A DNA stretch of 16,514 nt from an uncultured Eubacterium sp. (GCA_900545725.1 URAI01000053.1:1-16514); one strand, 5' to 3'; shown: positions 7,135 through 15,007, numbered from the stretch's first letter. Notes: generated by a model not told the origin, from the letters alone. A program made the numbers and translations.

Positions 7135-8043
7135 TTGAAAAAAATATCAGACTTAATTAATTTATATAAAGTTAAAGGGATTCTAAAAAAAGCCCTGACA
7201 TTTGCCGGTACATCATTAATTATTGCATCCACATTTAATACGGCTGTATACGCCGCAGATTCATCAACAACATATAAGTTTCCGGACATAAGTCTCCAGG
7301 TATCTGTTCCCGACACACTTGTTGGTTTTACAAGGAATGTAACCTCTAACAATGCATATCTTGACAGAGTTGGCACTGATGATGTCGAGGAACTCCGTTC
7401 ACTGATGATTACTAATAATATATATCTTGAAGCAATTCCTAAGACAACGGATATTAACTACGAAATACTTATCAATGGTAAAAATGCTGATTCTGGTGTT
7501 AAGAATTTTAACGAAACAGATGATGCTTCACTTCTTTCACAATTTGACGAATATGTTAAGACATGTGATAATATTGACAATTCAAGTGTTACAGAAAATG
7601 TAACTTCATCACAGTTATATAAGAATGATACCACCTCATACTTTGTTGTAGATGTAAAATCTGTTTCCAACAATAAGGTAACAACATATGTAAAAAAATA
7701 TTATACCGTTATGATGGGTAAATCTATCACCTATACAATACAAAGCAACGGCTCTGAAATATCAGACGATTACGCAGATATACTTCTATCAATAGTCGAT
7801 TCAGCTGAATATAAGACCATTAAAAAATCCATTCTTGATAACCAGTTTGTATCTGAGATATTTACTACCGTAATTACAGTTCTTATTCCTATTCTTATTC
7901 TTGCACTTATTGTATTTATTGTAAATAAGAGTACAAAAAAGACAAAAAAACAGATAGAAGCTGACGAAGAAAGATACAAAGCTGCCTATGCTGCAAGAGA
8001 AGCTGAAAAAAAAGCATCCGGAGATTCTAAATTATCCGATTAA
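7135..8043 (+). CDS. Secreted, C-terminally membrane-anchored protein of unknown function
   Basis: The 302-residue protein starts at TTG (7135), eight bases after GGGAGG at 7121-7126. The nearer ATG at 7128 is in another frame and stops after ten codons. A signal peptide occupies residues 1-40: a long basic N-region, a hydrophobic core near 21-36, and a cleavage site AVYA|AD. The mature part (41-240) is a soluble domain rich in Asn, Ser and Thr, with a beta-strand pattern such as YKFPDISLQVSVPDTL. It loosely recalls DcrB/PsbP-like lipoprotein domains, which I cannot confirm. A transmembrane segment at about 242-264 (FTTVITVLIPILILALIVFI) is followed by a Lys/Glu-rich cytoplasmic tail. This predicts an outside domain anchored by its C-terminus. 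Its role is unknown. Confidence 0.85.
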   Translation: MKKISDLINLYKVKGILKKALTFAGTSLIIASTFNTAVYAADSSTTYKFPDISLQVSVPDTLVGFTRNVTSNNAYLDRVGTDDVEELRSLMITNNIYLEAIPKTTDINYEILINGKNADSGVKNFNETDDASLLSQFDEYVKTCDNIDNSSVTENVTSSQLYKNDTTSYFVVDVKSVSNNKVTTYVKKYYTVMMGKSITYTIQSNGSEISDDYADILLSIVDSAEYKTIKKSILDNQFVSEIFTTVITVLIPILILALIVFIVNKSTKKTKKQIEADEERYKAAYAAREAEKKASGDSKLSD

Positions 8044-8072
8044 TCCAGCCATATTTAGTCTCAAAAGTCAAC

Positions 8073-8116
8073 AGGCTGTCGTATTAAAGAACTTATTTTT
8101 CTTAATACGGCAGCCT
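8073..8116. terminator. Bidirectional hairpin terminator
   Basis: AGGCTGTCGTATTAAAGAA starting at 8073 pairs with TTCTTAATACGGCAGCCT ending at 8116, with one extra A and one mismatch or G-U pair depending on strand. It lies 30 bases after the stop of the rightward gene and 84 bases before the stop of the leftward dehydrogenase. The flanking T-rich runs are short on both sides (TTATTAT on plus, GTTGACTTTT on minus). Confidence 0.7.
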
Positions 8117-8199
8117 TATTATCATAAATGCCATTATGAATATAATTAATCCAAACTGATTATCTGATTTCAATGAAGTTTAATATTTTTCAAGGACAA

Positions 8200-9192
8200 T
8201 CATTTAACCTCATTAATTAATGGTTGTCCATTTTCATACAATTTTACATTTTCAAGTGTAGTTCCTGCAATCTCACATAATGCTTCATTAGTTAAAAATG
8301 CCTGATGCGATGTTAATATTACATTAGGGAATGATAACAGACGTGCTGTTATCGTAGTCTCTAATATAACATTTGACATATCATCAAACACTAATCCATC
8401 TTCTTCCTTATATACGTCAAGTGCTACAGCATGGAACTTATTGGCTTTAATTCCATTAATAAGGTCTTGTGTATTAATCAGGCCGCCTCTTGAAGTATTA
8501 ACCAGTATTACACCATCTTTCATGCTGGCAATAGTATCCTTATTAATCAAATTTTCCGTATCATTTGTCAATGGACAATGTAATGAAATAAGATCGGATT
8601 CTTTAATAAGTTCCTCTATTGATACATACCTCGCACCTGATTTTTTTGCGAGCTCTTCATCTGGATATGGATCTGCAAGCAGAATTTCCATTCCAATACC
8701 TTTACAGATTCGTGCCATACAGCTTCCTATCTTACCTGTTCCAATAATTCCTGCGGTTTTACCATATAATGTTATTCCATTCAGCCATGAAAGACTATAA
8801 TTATTATCCCTTACCCTGTTATAAGCCTTATGAATGCGTCTGTTAGCAGCCATAGCAAGTGTCATTGCATGTTCTGCAACTGCCTCTGGTGAATACGCAG
8901 GGACTCTTAATACAATTATTCCATTTTCTTTTGCTGCCTGTAAATCTACATTATTATACCCGGCACATCTTAATAAAAGTAGTTTAATGCTATTATCTTT
9001 CATATATTTAAGCATCTGACTTGTAACTGCTGTATCTACAAAAGTACATACAGCATCATAGCCATTTGCCAAAGAAAGCGTTTCACTGGAAAGTTTAGGC
9101 TTTAAATACTTTATTTCATAACCATAATTTTCATTTAACTTTTTAAACCATTTTTCATCGTAATCCTTAGTTCCAAAAAAAGCAATTCTCAT
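8200..9192 (-). CDS. D-lactate dehydrogenase-type D-2-hydroxyacid dehydrogenase
   Basis: This NAD-dependent enzyme of the D-isomer-specific 2-hydroxyacid dehydrogenase family most likely reduces pyruvate to D-lactate (EC 1.1.1.28). At 330 residues it matches the length of fermentative D-LDH (LdhA). Landmarks are LRCAGYNNVDL at 74-84, VPAYSPEAVAEHAM at 97-110, the Rossmann GTGKIG at 151-156 with acid D174 in LLADPYPD, and the catalytic triad R235 (NTSRGGLINT), E264 (VYKEED) and H296 (TSHQAF). FFGTKDYDE at the N-terminus is also LdhA-like. Related 2-hydroxyacids cannot be excluded as substrate. The ATG at 9192 follows AAAGGAG. It appears monocistronic, between its own leader and a terminator shared with the convergent gene. 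Confidence 0.92.
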   Translation of the reverse strand: MRIAFFGTKDYDEKWFKKLNENYGYEIKYLKPKLSSETLSLANGYDAVCTFVDTAVTSQMLKYMKDNSIKLLLLRCAGYNNVDLQAAKENGIIVLRVPAYSPEAVAEHAMTLAMAANRRIHKAYNRVRDNNYSLSWLNGITLYGKTAGIIGTGKIGSCMARICKGIGMEILLADPYPDEELAKKSGARYVSIEELIKESDLISLHCPLTNDTENLINKDTIASMKDGVILVNTSRGGLINTQDLINGIKANKFHAVALDVYKEEDGLVFDDMSNVILETTITARLLSFPNVILTSHQAFLTNEALCEIAGTTLENVKLYENGQPLINEVK

Positions 9193-9323
9193 AATTTTTC
9201 TCCTTTAAATTTCTGTCATATCTTAATATTGCCATCTAAAGCATTATTAATAATCATTATCTACCGGAAAATTGATATATAAACAAATTTCCACAATTGT
9301 TATAATAATTTTTTATATAACTG

Positions 9324-9359
9324 AAAAATCGCCAGCCAGACATCACGTCCGACCAGCGA
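9324..9359 (-). terminator. Rho-independent terminator ending the leftward DUF11 transcript
   Basis: On the minus strand TCGCTGGTCGGAC (9359-9347) pairs over 13 positions with GTCTGGCTGGCGA (9341-9329), using several G-U pairs, around the loop GTGAT, then TTTTT (9328-9324). Because G-U pairs become C/A mismatches on the other strand, it works only leftward. It is the stronger of two tandem terminators. Confidence 0.75.
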
Positions 9360-9401
9360 CTATTACTTTTTCTGATATATATGGTACGAAAATCTTGTAA
9401 T

Positions 9402-9425
9402 AAAATAAGCCGTCAAGCCTATTTT
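9402..9425 (-). terminator. First tandem terminator hairpin after the DUF11 gene
   Basis: On the minus strand AAAATAGGCT (9425-9416) pairs with GGCTTATTTT (9411-9402) over ten positions, two of them G-U, around the loop TGAC. The 3' arm and the following ATT are T-rich. It lies 70 bases after the DUF11 stop and upstream of the stronger hairpin at 9324-9359. Confidence 0.5.
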
Positions 9426-9495
9426 CACACTTTATCACATAGTTATTCAACTTTTAAATATTTTATAATAATTTTCCCAATAATAATATAGGTTA

Positions 9496-10347
9496 TTATA
9501 CGGTTCCTGTCACCACTAAAGTGCTAATACCCGGATTAATGCTCCATGCGTTTGTAACCGGATCCTGAGTATAAGTTGCCGCAGGTACCGTAATCTGACC
9601 AGCTCCTGTAGTAAACAGTCCTGTTGCAGTATCATATGAATAATGTGTAGCAACTGACCATGCAGCTCCATTAAATGTGACTGAGAGGTTAGAAAGCAGC
9701 GGATCAAATATATCTGTTACAACAATTCCCACAGTCTCATCTGCCACAGTATTGCCGGTGTTCTGAATAGTAAATGTATATGTCAGAGTTCCATTCTCGG
9801 TTACAGGAACAGGGCTTACCGCCTTTGTTATAGTAAGCAACGGTTTATTGTCTGACTGTATAGTTTCCTCAACAGTAACCGGTGTCACTCCTGTTCCGGC
9901 AATAATTGCCGTATTAGTAATAGAAGCTCCGGCAGCAGGTGGTGCATACTCATTAACAGTAGTTTCATATACTACTGATACATTCCCACCTGCCGGTATA
10001 CTTATTCCTGAAACAACCATTGGCGGACCTGCCTGAACTACCGGTGAAGGCTGCAATACTCCATTTATATAGTATTTAATACTACCCTGATTATATGTTA
10101 ATGGAGTTAAACTTTCCGTACCAGATAAATATGCTCCAAGGTTATCTGTTACAGAAATTCCACTAAATGGAACTGTTCCTGAATTAACAATACCTATAAT
10201 ATATGTCATATTATCATTTTGACTATAACTGTTTGTTATTGCTGTCTTTGTTGCTGATAAAACTTCAAGAATCTCACCCACTGCAATATTAGAATTAGCT
10301 ATGGAATTTCCATAACGAAGCTGTGCCTGATTAGTAAATCTTGCCAT
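9496..10347 (-). CDS. DUF11-repeat surface-type protein without a signal peptide
   Basis: The 283-residue protein carries two DUF11-like beta-sandwich repeats. The first covers about 45-160, with MTYIIGIVNSGTVPFSGISV and NTAIIAGTG. The second covers about 168-283, with LTITKAVSPVPVTENGTLTY, FTIQNTGNTVADET and VTDIFDPLLSNLSV. The N-terminus reads MARFTNQAQLRYGNSIANSN and is not a signal peptide. There is no LPXTG motif, membrane segment or cysteine, and few lysines. DUF11 domains usually occur in exported surface proteins, so a cytoplasmic product is odd. One reading is a spore-surface or mother-cell-assembled protein. Base use is visibly richer in GC (ACC, GCC, CCG codons) than its neighbours, partly because of the Thr, Pro, Ala and Gly content. 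It follows ung by 82 bases that contain a strong dyad. Function unknown. Confidence 0.85.
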   Translation of the reverse strand: MARFTNQAQLRYGNSIANSNIAVGEILEVLSATKTAITNSYSQNDNMTYIIGIVNSGTVPFSGISVTDNLGAYLSGTESLTPLTYNQGSIKYYINGVLQPSPVVQAGPPMVVSGISIPAGGNVSVVYETTVNEYAPPAAGASITNTAIIAGTGVTPVTVEETIQSDNKPLLTITKAVSPVPVTENGTLTYTFTIQNTGNTVADETVGIVVTDIFDPLLSNLSVTFNGAAWSVATHYSYDTATGLFTTGAGQITVPAATYTQDPVTNAWSINPGISTLVVTGTV

Positions 10348-10361
10348 AATCTGTCCAATAC

Positions 10362-10417
10362 TTTCATATATTAATATTTATATATACTTTAATATATGAA
10401 ATACAACAGATAAACGT
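10362..10417 (-). promoter_or_regulatory. 13-bp inverted repeat and candidate promoter for the DUF11 gene
   Basis: TTTCATATATTAA (10362-10374) and TTAATATATGAAA (10389-10401) are perfect inverted arms with a 14-base centre, just before the start codon at 10347. On the minus strand the distal arm gives CATATATTA (10398-10390), which fits the sigma-K -10 form CATAnnnTA, with AC (10417-10416) 17 bases upstream as a minimal -35. A sigma-A reading (TTGTAT then TATATA, 16-base spacing) is also possible. Both consensus sequences are easily met in AT-rich DNA. The dyad itself is firm. Confidence 0.4.
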
Positions 10418-10429
10418 ACTGACGAAATT

Positions 10430-11107
10430 TTAAATATTTTCAATCTGCCAGTCAATCGGCTCAATACCATTTTTCACAAGGAACTCATTAGCCTGACTGA
10501 AATGCTTACATCCAAAGAAACCCCTGTATGCCGATAATGGACTCGGATGAGGTGCTTTAAGAATAAGATGTTTAGGATTAGTAAGCATTGGTATCTTACT
10601 TTGTGCCGGTCTTCCCCACAACATATATACAATAGGTCTGTCCTGTGCATTAACTGCATTAATTACCGCATCAGTAAACTGTTCCCAGCCTTTGCCCTGA
10701 TGTGAATTAGCCTGATGTGCACGTACAGTAAGCACTGTATTTAATAACAGTACTCCCTGATCTGCCCATTTCCTAAGGTATCCATTATTAGGAATATAAC
10801 AGCCACAGTCATCATGCAATTCCTTATAAATATTCTGTAATGAAGGTGGAATTTCTTTCTGATCAGGCAGCACCGAAAAAGAAAGTCCATGTGCCTGGTG
10901 TTCATTATGATAAGGATCCTGTCCAAGAAGCAGTACTTTTACTTTACTTAATGGTGTAAAGTGAAATGCGTTAAAGATATCATCAGCCGGAGGATAGACA
11001 ACAGTTCTTGAATACTCTTCTTTTACAAATGTATACAAATCCCTGTAATAATCCTTTTTAAATTCTCCACTTATGCTGTCAAGCCAGTCATTCTCAATCA
11101 TGCTCAT
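10430..11107 (-). CDS. ung: Uracil-DNA glycosylase, family 1 (EC 3.2.2.27)
   Basis: Ung removes uracil from DNA to start base-excision repair. In this 225-residue protein the water-activating motif GQDPYH is at 62-67 (D64), followed by AHGLSFSV. The uracil-specificity Asn is in GVLLLNTVLTVRAHQANSH (N123). The C-terminal catalytic-His and DNA-intercalation loop is HPSPLSAYRGF at 187-197. GAGG at 11121-11118 is ten bases before the ATG at 11107 that I chose. An in-frame TTG at 11116 is too close to that site, and a further ATG at 11101 is possible. It follows hisF by 65 bases without a convincing terminator, so it probably reads from the same transcript. Confidence 0.97.
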   Translation of the reverse strand: MSMIENDWLDSISGEFKKDYYRDLYTFVKEEYSRTVVYPPADDIFNAFHFTPLSKVKVLLLGQDPYHNEHQAHGLSFSVLPDQKEIPPSLQNIYKELHDDCGCYIPNNGYLRKWADQGVLLLNTVLTVRAHQANSHQGKGWEQFTDAVINAVNAQDRPIVYMLWGRPAQSKIPMLTNPKHLILKAPHPSPLSAYRGFFGCKHFSQANEFLVKNGIEPIDWQIENI

Positions 11108-11172
11108 TAATATCAAACCTCATTTCATATTATTTTATTAAATACAATGCTTCAATGCCATAGCATCCTTTA

Positions 11173-11937
11173 TTATATCATTCTCATAGGAACACCTTTT
11201 GCATTAAGATACTTCTTAAGTTCCATTATTTCTAACTCTTTATAATGAAACAAAGAAGCTGCCAATGCCGCATCTGCATGTCCCTTATCAAATGCATCAT
11301 AAAAATGATCCATGTTACCTGCACCACCTGATGCGATTACAGGTATTGACACTGAGTCAGCAATTATTCTTGTAAGTTCAATATCATATCCGGCTTTAGT
11401 TCCATCACAATCCATACTGGTAAGAAGAATCTCACCTGCGCCATTTTTTTCAGCCTGCATTGCCCATTCAACAGCATCAATCCCCATATCAACACGACCA
11501 CCATTTTTATAGATAGTCCAATGAGAACCATCCTCGCTTCTCTTAGCATCAATTGCAACAACAACACACTGGCTGCCAAATTTATCAGCCGCATCACTTA
11601 TAAGACCCGGGTTCATAATTGCAGCCGAATTAATTGATATTTTATCAGCACCTTCTCTTAAAAGCACCTTAAAATCATCAACAGTTCTTATTCCACCACC
11701 AACTGTAAATGGAATAAATACCTTTTCTGCAACCTTTCTTACAAGGTCAACTGTCGTATTTCTCCCATCACTTGAAGCTGTTATATCAAGAAATACCAGT
11801 TCATCTGCTCCTGACTTATCATACATGGAAGCAACTTCAACCGGATCCCCTGCATCTCTTAAATCAACAAAATTAGTTCCCTTAACAACTCTCCCATTCT
11901 TACAATCAAGACATGGTATAATTCTTTTTGTAAACAT
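11173..11937 (-). CDS. hisF: Imidazole glycerol phosphate synthase, cyclase subunit HisF (EC 4.3.2.10)
   Basis: HisF is a (beta/alpha)8 barrel that uses ammonia delivered from HisH to convert PRFAR into imidazole glycerol phosphate and AICAR, linking histidine and purine synthesis. The catalytic acids are D11 in RIIPCLDCKNGRVVKG and D130 in VVVAIDAKRSEDG. Phosphate-binding loops include FTVGGGIRTVDD and PVIASGGAGNMDHF. I chose the ATG at 11937, six bases after GAGG (11947-11944), giving 254 residues, the normal length. An in-frame GTG at 11949 lies upstream of the binding site. It follows its partner hisH by 120 bases. Confidence 0.98.
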   Translation of the reverse strand: MFTKRIIPCLDCKNGRVVKGTNFVDLRDAGDPVEVASMYDKSGADELVFLDITASSDGRNTTVDLVRKVAEKVFIPFTVGGGIRTVDDFKVLLREGADKISINSAAIMNPGLISDAADKFGSQCVVVAIDAKRSEDGSHWTIYKNGGRVDMGIDAVEWAMQAEKNGAGEILLTSMDCDGTKAGYDIELTRIIADSVSIPVIASGGAGNMDHFYDAFDKGHADAALAASLFHYKELEIMELKKYLNAKGVPMRMI

Positions 11938-12057
11938 TCTAATCCTCACATTTCTAAGCTAAACAGTCTGCCAAGGAGCAAAATATATACTTTACACAGG
12001 TTGTTTCCCCGTCCTAAAACCATCTGTTTTTGCTTATAAATAAATACCCGTAAATAA
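11938..12057. other. 120-bp hisH-hisF spacer with a plus-strand hairpin
   Basis: This gap is long for two subunit genes of one enzyme. On the plus strand CAGGTTGTTT (11997-12006) pairs at nine of ten positions with AAACCATCTG (12017-12026) and is followed by TTTTT (12027-12031), which looks like a terminator facing away from the his genes. On the minus strand pairing is poorer (eight of ten). I see no gene here. Confidence 0.35.
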
Positions 12058-12663
12058 TTACAATTCTGCAAAATTCTTAAGAATCTTAAGTCCTATGTCA
12101 CTGCTCTTTTCAGGATGAAACTGACATGCAAATATATTACCACTCTCAACAGAAGCATGTATATGTACTGAATATTCTGTTGAAGCTGCAACTATATCTT
12201 CCTCATCAGCTTTAAGATAATATGAATGGACAAAATATACATATGAATTATTTTTAATACCCTTAAACAATCTTGCCTGTGGCTTAATATCTATAGAATT
12301 CCAACCCATATGTGGTATCTTAAGTCCCTCTTTTGGAGGTATCCTTAATATCTTACCCTTTAGAAGTCCAAGTCCTTTTACCCCAGGTGCTTCATCACTT
12401 TCTTCAAACATAAGCTGTAATCCAAGACATATTCCAAGAAGTGGAATATTCTTTGCAACAATCTTATTAATAACTTCGACAAGTCCATATTCCTTTAACT
12501 TGTTCATTGCATCACCAAATGCTCCGACACCGGGAAGAATAACCTTATCTGCTGCTAAAAGCACATCTGCCTCTCTTGACACAACAACATCTTCTCCTAA
12601 AGATATAAGAGCCTTTTCAACACTTCTTAAGTTACCTGCATCATAATCGATAATTGCTATCAT
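12058..12663 (-). CDS. hisH: Imidazole glycerol phosphate synthase, glutamine amidotransferase subunit HisH
   Basis: HisH hydrolyses glutamine and channels ammonia to HisF. The 201-residue protein is a class I amidotransferase: PGVGAFG at 44-50 forms the oxyanion region, C79 in LLGICLGLQLMFEES is the nucleophile, and H183 and E185 in CQFHPEKSSDIG complete the triad. IPHMGWNSI and YVYFVHSYY are HisH-specific blocks. Its ATG overlaps the TGA of the upstream membrane-protein gene by four bases (ATGA, 12663-12660), so its translation is probably coupled to that gene. Confidence 0.98.
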   Translation of the reverse strand: MIAIIDYDAGNLRSVEKALISLGEDVVVSREADVLLAADKVILPGVGAFGDAMNKLKEYGLVEVINKIVAKNIPLLGICLGLQLMFEESDEAPGVKGLGLLKGKILRIPPKEGLKIPHMGWNSIDIKPQARLFKGIKNNSYVYFVHSYYLKADEEDIVAASTEYSVHIHASVESGNIFACQFHPEKSSDIGLKILKNFAEL

Positions 12664-14393
12664 TTTTGTCCATCTCCATATGCTTCTATTCTATAATAAT
12701 ACTGTACAAAGTTATCTCTTGATAAATTAACAAGAGATTCCGCATCTTCTTCTGATATCTTATATGTATTCTGTAATGCACTTATAATATTCTTTCTGAC
12801 ATTATTAACATCATCAGATACGCCAAGATCAGAGGCCTCCTGTGCGTATTTCTTATATCTTGCAAGTCCTTTGATTAACGCATTAAGTGCTTCTGTCTTC
12901 ATACCCATCTTAGTATAATTCTGATATGATTCATACTGTCTTTGAACATACATAACAACACTTGTCCTGTCATATACATCTTCATTCTGTGAATTAATTT
13001 CATTTCCTGAAAGTTCAGCATATGCTTTAGCATAATTATCTTTATTGATATAATCCTTAGCAGCATTCAAAGAATACTTACTATGAAGTCCTGTATTAAG
13101 TAATGTAATAAGCACAATTATACCTGAAATAAACAATACAAAAAATACTATCGACACAGGTTTAATTTTAAGAATATCTCCCGGTTTAGGTGGCTCTTTC
13201 GGCTTTTTCTCTTTCTTCGGCTTCTTTTCTTTTTTAGGTTTAGCATCTTTCTTTGCTTTTGCAGCTGCTTTCTTTTCTTCTGCTTTAGCTTTCTTTTCCT
13301 GCTTCTTTTCTGATTGTTTTACTTTCTTTTCAGCTTTCTTTTTCTGCTTTTCTTCAAAATCGAGTCTTTCAGCTTCTTCCTCAGCCTTATCCTCAGCCTC
13401 ATTCTTTTTCTTAATCTGAGCCATTCTATATTTCATTTTTGCAAAAAAGCCTTTAGGCTCAGGCATATCCGTGTTTTTATTTTTTTCTTCATAGACTTCC
13501 TTGATAACACGTTCATTTTCATTAGAAAGGTTGTCATTAAGTTCGCTGGCAATACTCTCAGCTTCATTCTGTGCATGAGCCTTGGCAGCTTCATCAGCCT
13601 TTACTTCATCTTCAAGACTTTCAAAGAATATATTCTTTATAATACTAAGAAGACCTTTTTTTGATGTTTCTTTTTTCTTCTTATTCTTCTTATCTTTTTT
13701 AGAAATATCAGCTGTACCATTATTAACAGGCTGCGAATTATTCTCAGGCTGTTGTTTCTCTGCTGTCCTTCTGTCTGTCTGAGGTTCCGTCTTTGGTAAA
13801 GCTTCTGTTTCCTGTGGCTTTGCAGCAGTACCAAATAGTGAATCAATACCTGTTGCTGAACTTTCAGCAGAATCTAATTTCTTTTCTTCAGGCTTATTTT
13901 CTTCGTCCCCCTGATATGGCAGATCTTTCTCAGCAAACTTACCATCTGAAGCTTCACCTAGCAACTCATCAAGATTCATATTGGCAAGTCTGTCAAGCTC
14001 TTCATCTGACAATTCCTGATTATCATCATCATTTCCCTCTGCTGTAGATGTTTCTATAGCATGACTGTTATCTGAAACACTCTTAAGAAGCTGTTCCATG
14101 TCATCTTCACCTATAACATCTTCACTATTAGCATTGGTATTATTAATATCACTTTGTGCAGCATCAGCTTCTGTATTATTTTTTTCTGCTGAAGACTCAT
14201 TATCTTCAACCACCTTCTTAACCTGCTCAACAATCTCTTCTTTTTGTTTTTCTTCACTTGTCATTGAGTTGGCAGCTTCCTCTTCAGCTAATTGCTGAAG
14301 ATATTTTTCTCTATTCTCATTAGCTGTTCCTGAACTTTTTTCTACATTATCTAATAAATTATCTAAATAATTCTCCTCATTAAAATCAGGCAA
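12660..14393 (-). CDS. Large Lys/Glu-rich single-pass membrane protein of unknown function
   Basis: The product is about 577 residues. Residues 1-230 are acidic and probably disordered, with recurring short motifs (YLDNLLDNV, MEQLLKSV, LDELLGEA, IDSLFGTA). A basic patch (SKKDKKNKKKKETSKK) follows near 232-246. A helical charged region covers about 260-370, a KAEEKKAAAKAK and KPKKEKKPKK stretch about 370-400, and one membrane span about 412-433. A ~145-residue helical outside domain with TPR-like spacing ends the chain (YINKDNYAKAYAELSG, ALNALIKGLARYKKY). I chose TTG at 14393, eight bases after GAGG (14405-14402); the frame also allows GTG at 14402, which overlaps that site. It overlaps hisH by four bases. 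The topology suggests an envelope-anchored cytoplasmic scaffold. The family is not recognised. Confidence 0.85.
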   Translation of the reverse strand: MPDFNEENYLDNLLDNVEKSSGTANENREKYLQQLAEEEAANSMTSEEKQKEEIVEQVKKVVEDNESSAEKNNTEADAAQSDINNTNANSEDVIGEDDMEQLLKSVSDNSHAIETSTAEGNDDDNQELSDEELDRLANMNLDELLGEASDGKFAEKDLPYQGDEENKPEEKKLDSAESSATGIDSLFGTAAKPQETEALPKTEPQTDRRTAEKQQPENNSQPVNNGTADISKKDKKNKKKKETSKKGLLSIIKNIFFESLEDEVKADEAAKAHAQNEAESIASELNDNLSNENERVIKEVYEEKNKNTDMPEPKGFFAKMKYRMAQIKKKNEAEDKAEEEAERLDFEEKQKKKAEKKVKQSEKKQEKKAKAEEKKAAAKAKKDAKPKKEKKPKKEKKPKEPPKPGDILKIKPVSIVFFVLFISGIIVLITLLNTGLHSKYSLNAAKDYINKDNYAKAYAELSGNEINSQNEDVYDRTSVVMYVQRQYESYQNYTKMGMKTEALNALIKGLARYKKYAQEASDLGVSDDVNNVRKNIISALQNTYKISEEDAESLVNLSRDNFVQYYYRIEAYGDGQK

Positions 14394-14425
14394 AACATTC
14401 ACCTCGTTTTCGTTATTATATTAAA

Positions 14426-14454
14426 ATTGTAACATATAAATATATTATAAACAA
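14426..14454 (-). promoter_or_regulatory. Candidate sigma-A promoter for the membrane protein-hisH-hisF unit
   Basis: On the minus strand TTGTTT (14454-14449) and TACAAT (14431-14426) are 17 bases apart. The -10 matches the consensus at five of six positions and the -35 at three. Transcription would start near 14419, leaving a short leader before the binding site at 14405. Confidence 0.4.
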
Positions 14455-14464
14455 CATTAAAAAA

Positions 14465-15007
14465 TTACTGTTCTTTTAATTGTTTAAGAAATAATAGGGC
14501 ATTGTCACTAACAGATTCAGCCTTCTGTCTTATATCTTCAGGAATTTGAGAAAAATTCTTATGCACCCTGTATAACTTTGCTTTATTATTAATCATTGTA
14601 ATCTTTTCAAATGGCCATCTGAAAAGATTAGGATTATTAAAACCTTCTCCTAACTCTATTAACAAAAGCTTTTTATTTAATGTTCCTGCAAGCCATTTAT
14701 TATATAAATCCCACTGTTTCTCTTCCGTCTGTTTTACATCATTATCTATATTATCAGCTCCTATCAGCATTGGCTGAACATATCTTTTTCTATTAAAATC
14801 CCATTTTTCAATATACCTGTCAGTGCCAGATGTAATGATAAAATAATTTTTCTTTTCAAGCATATCACGATAATATGCTATTAATTGTCTGCTTTCTGTC
14901 TCATTTTCCTGTAAATGGCTTGCAGACAATTCTTCTCCAATACCAACCAACACCATCTCTGCCTGTTCAAAATCTTTTTTTAATATATTAATCTTTTCCA
15001 ATGACAT
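14465..15007 (-). CDS. Small SIR2-like Rossmann protein, apparently catalytically degenerate
   Basis: The 180-residue soluble protein shows a reduced SIR2-like layout. VLVGIGEELSAS at 19-30 resembles the NAD-binding GAGxSxxSG segment. NYFIITSGTDRYIEKW at 54-69 resembles the VxTQNxDxLH segment but has SGTD for QNxD and no catalytic His. LLLIELGEGFNNPNLFRWPF at 114-133 resembles the late VVIGTSLxVxP strand. No zinc-binding cysteine pairs are present. Deacetylase or NAD-hydrolase activity is therefore doubtful; binding of a nucleotide or protein is more plausible. The ATG at 15007 has AGGAGTG seven bases upstream. It lies between cheV and the membrane-protein gene, with its own upstream gap. The family call rests on motif resemblance only. 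Confidence 0.6.
   Translation of the reverse strand: MSLEKINILKKDFEQAEMVLVGIGEELSASHLQENETESRQLIAYYRDMLEKKNYFIITSGTDRYIEKWDFNRKRYVQPMLIGADNIDNDVKQTEEKQWDLYNKWLAGTLNKKLLLIELGEGFNNPNLFRWPFEKITMINNKAKLYRVHKNFSQIPEDIRQKAESVSDNALLFLKQLKEQ

Larger units (their letters stand above)
9193..9495. other. Intergenic region downstream of the DUF11 gene
   Basis: These ~300 bases hold no supported gene. They contain two minus-strand terminator hairpins (9324-9359 and 9402-9425, listed separately) and, left of them, the AT-rich promoter-leader of the dehydrogenase gene. I could not choose a clear -35/-10 pair for the latter. Confidence 0.5.

Noticed and set aside
8194..8229. GGACAA/TTGTCC inverted repeat at the end of the dehydrogenase gene as a terminator
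   Set aside because: The six-pair stem has a 24-base loop and no T-run after it; the strong hairpin at 8073-8116 explains termination.
12660..14393. FliM-like CheY-binding peptide in LSDEELDRLANMNLDELL
   Set aside because: The resemblance to the FliM start (SQxEIDALL) is short and common in acidic disordered regions, and no flagellar genes are present.
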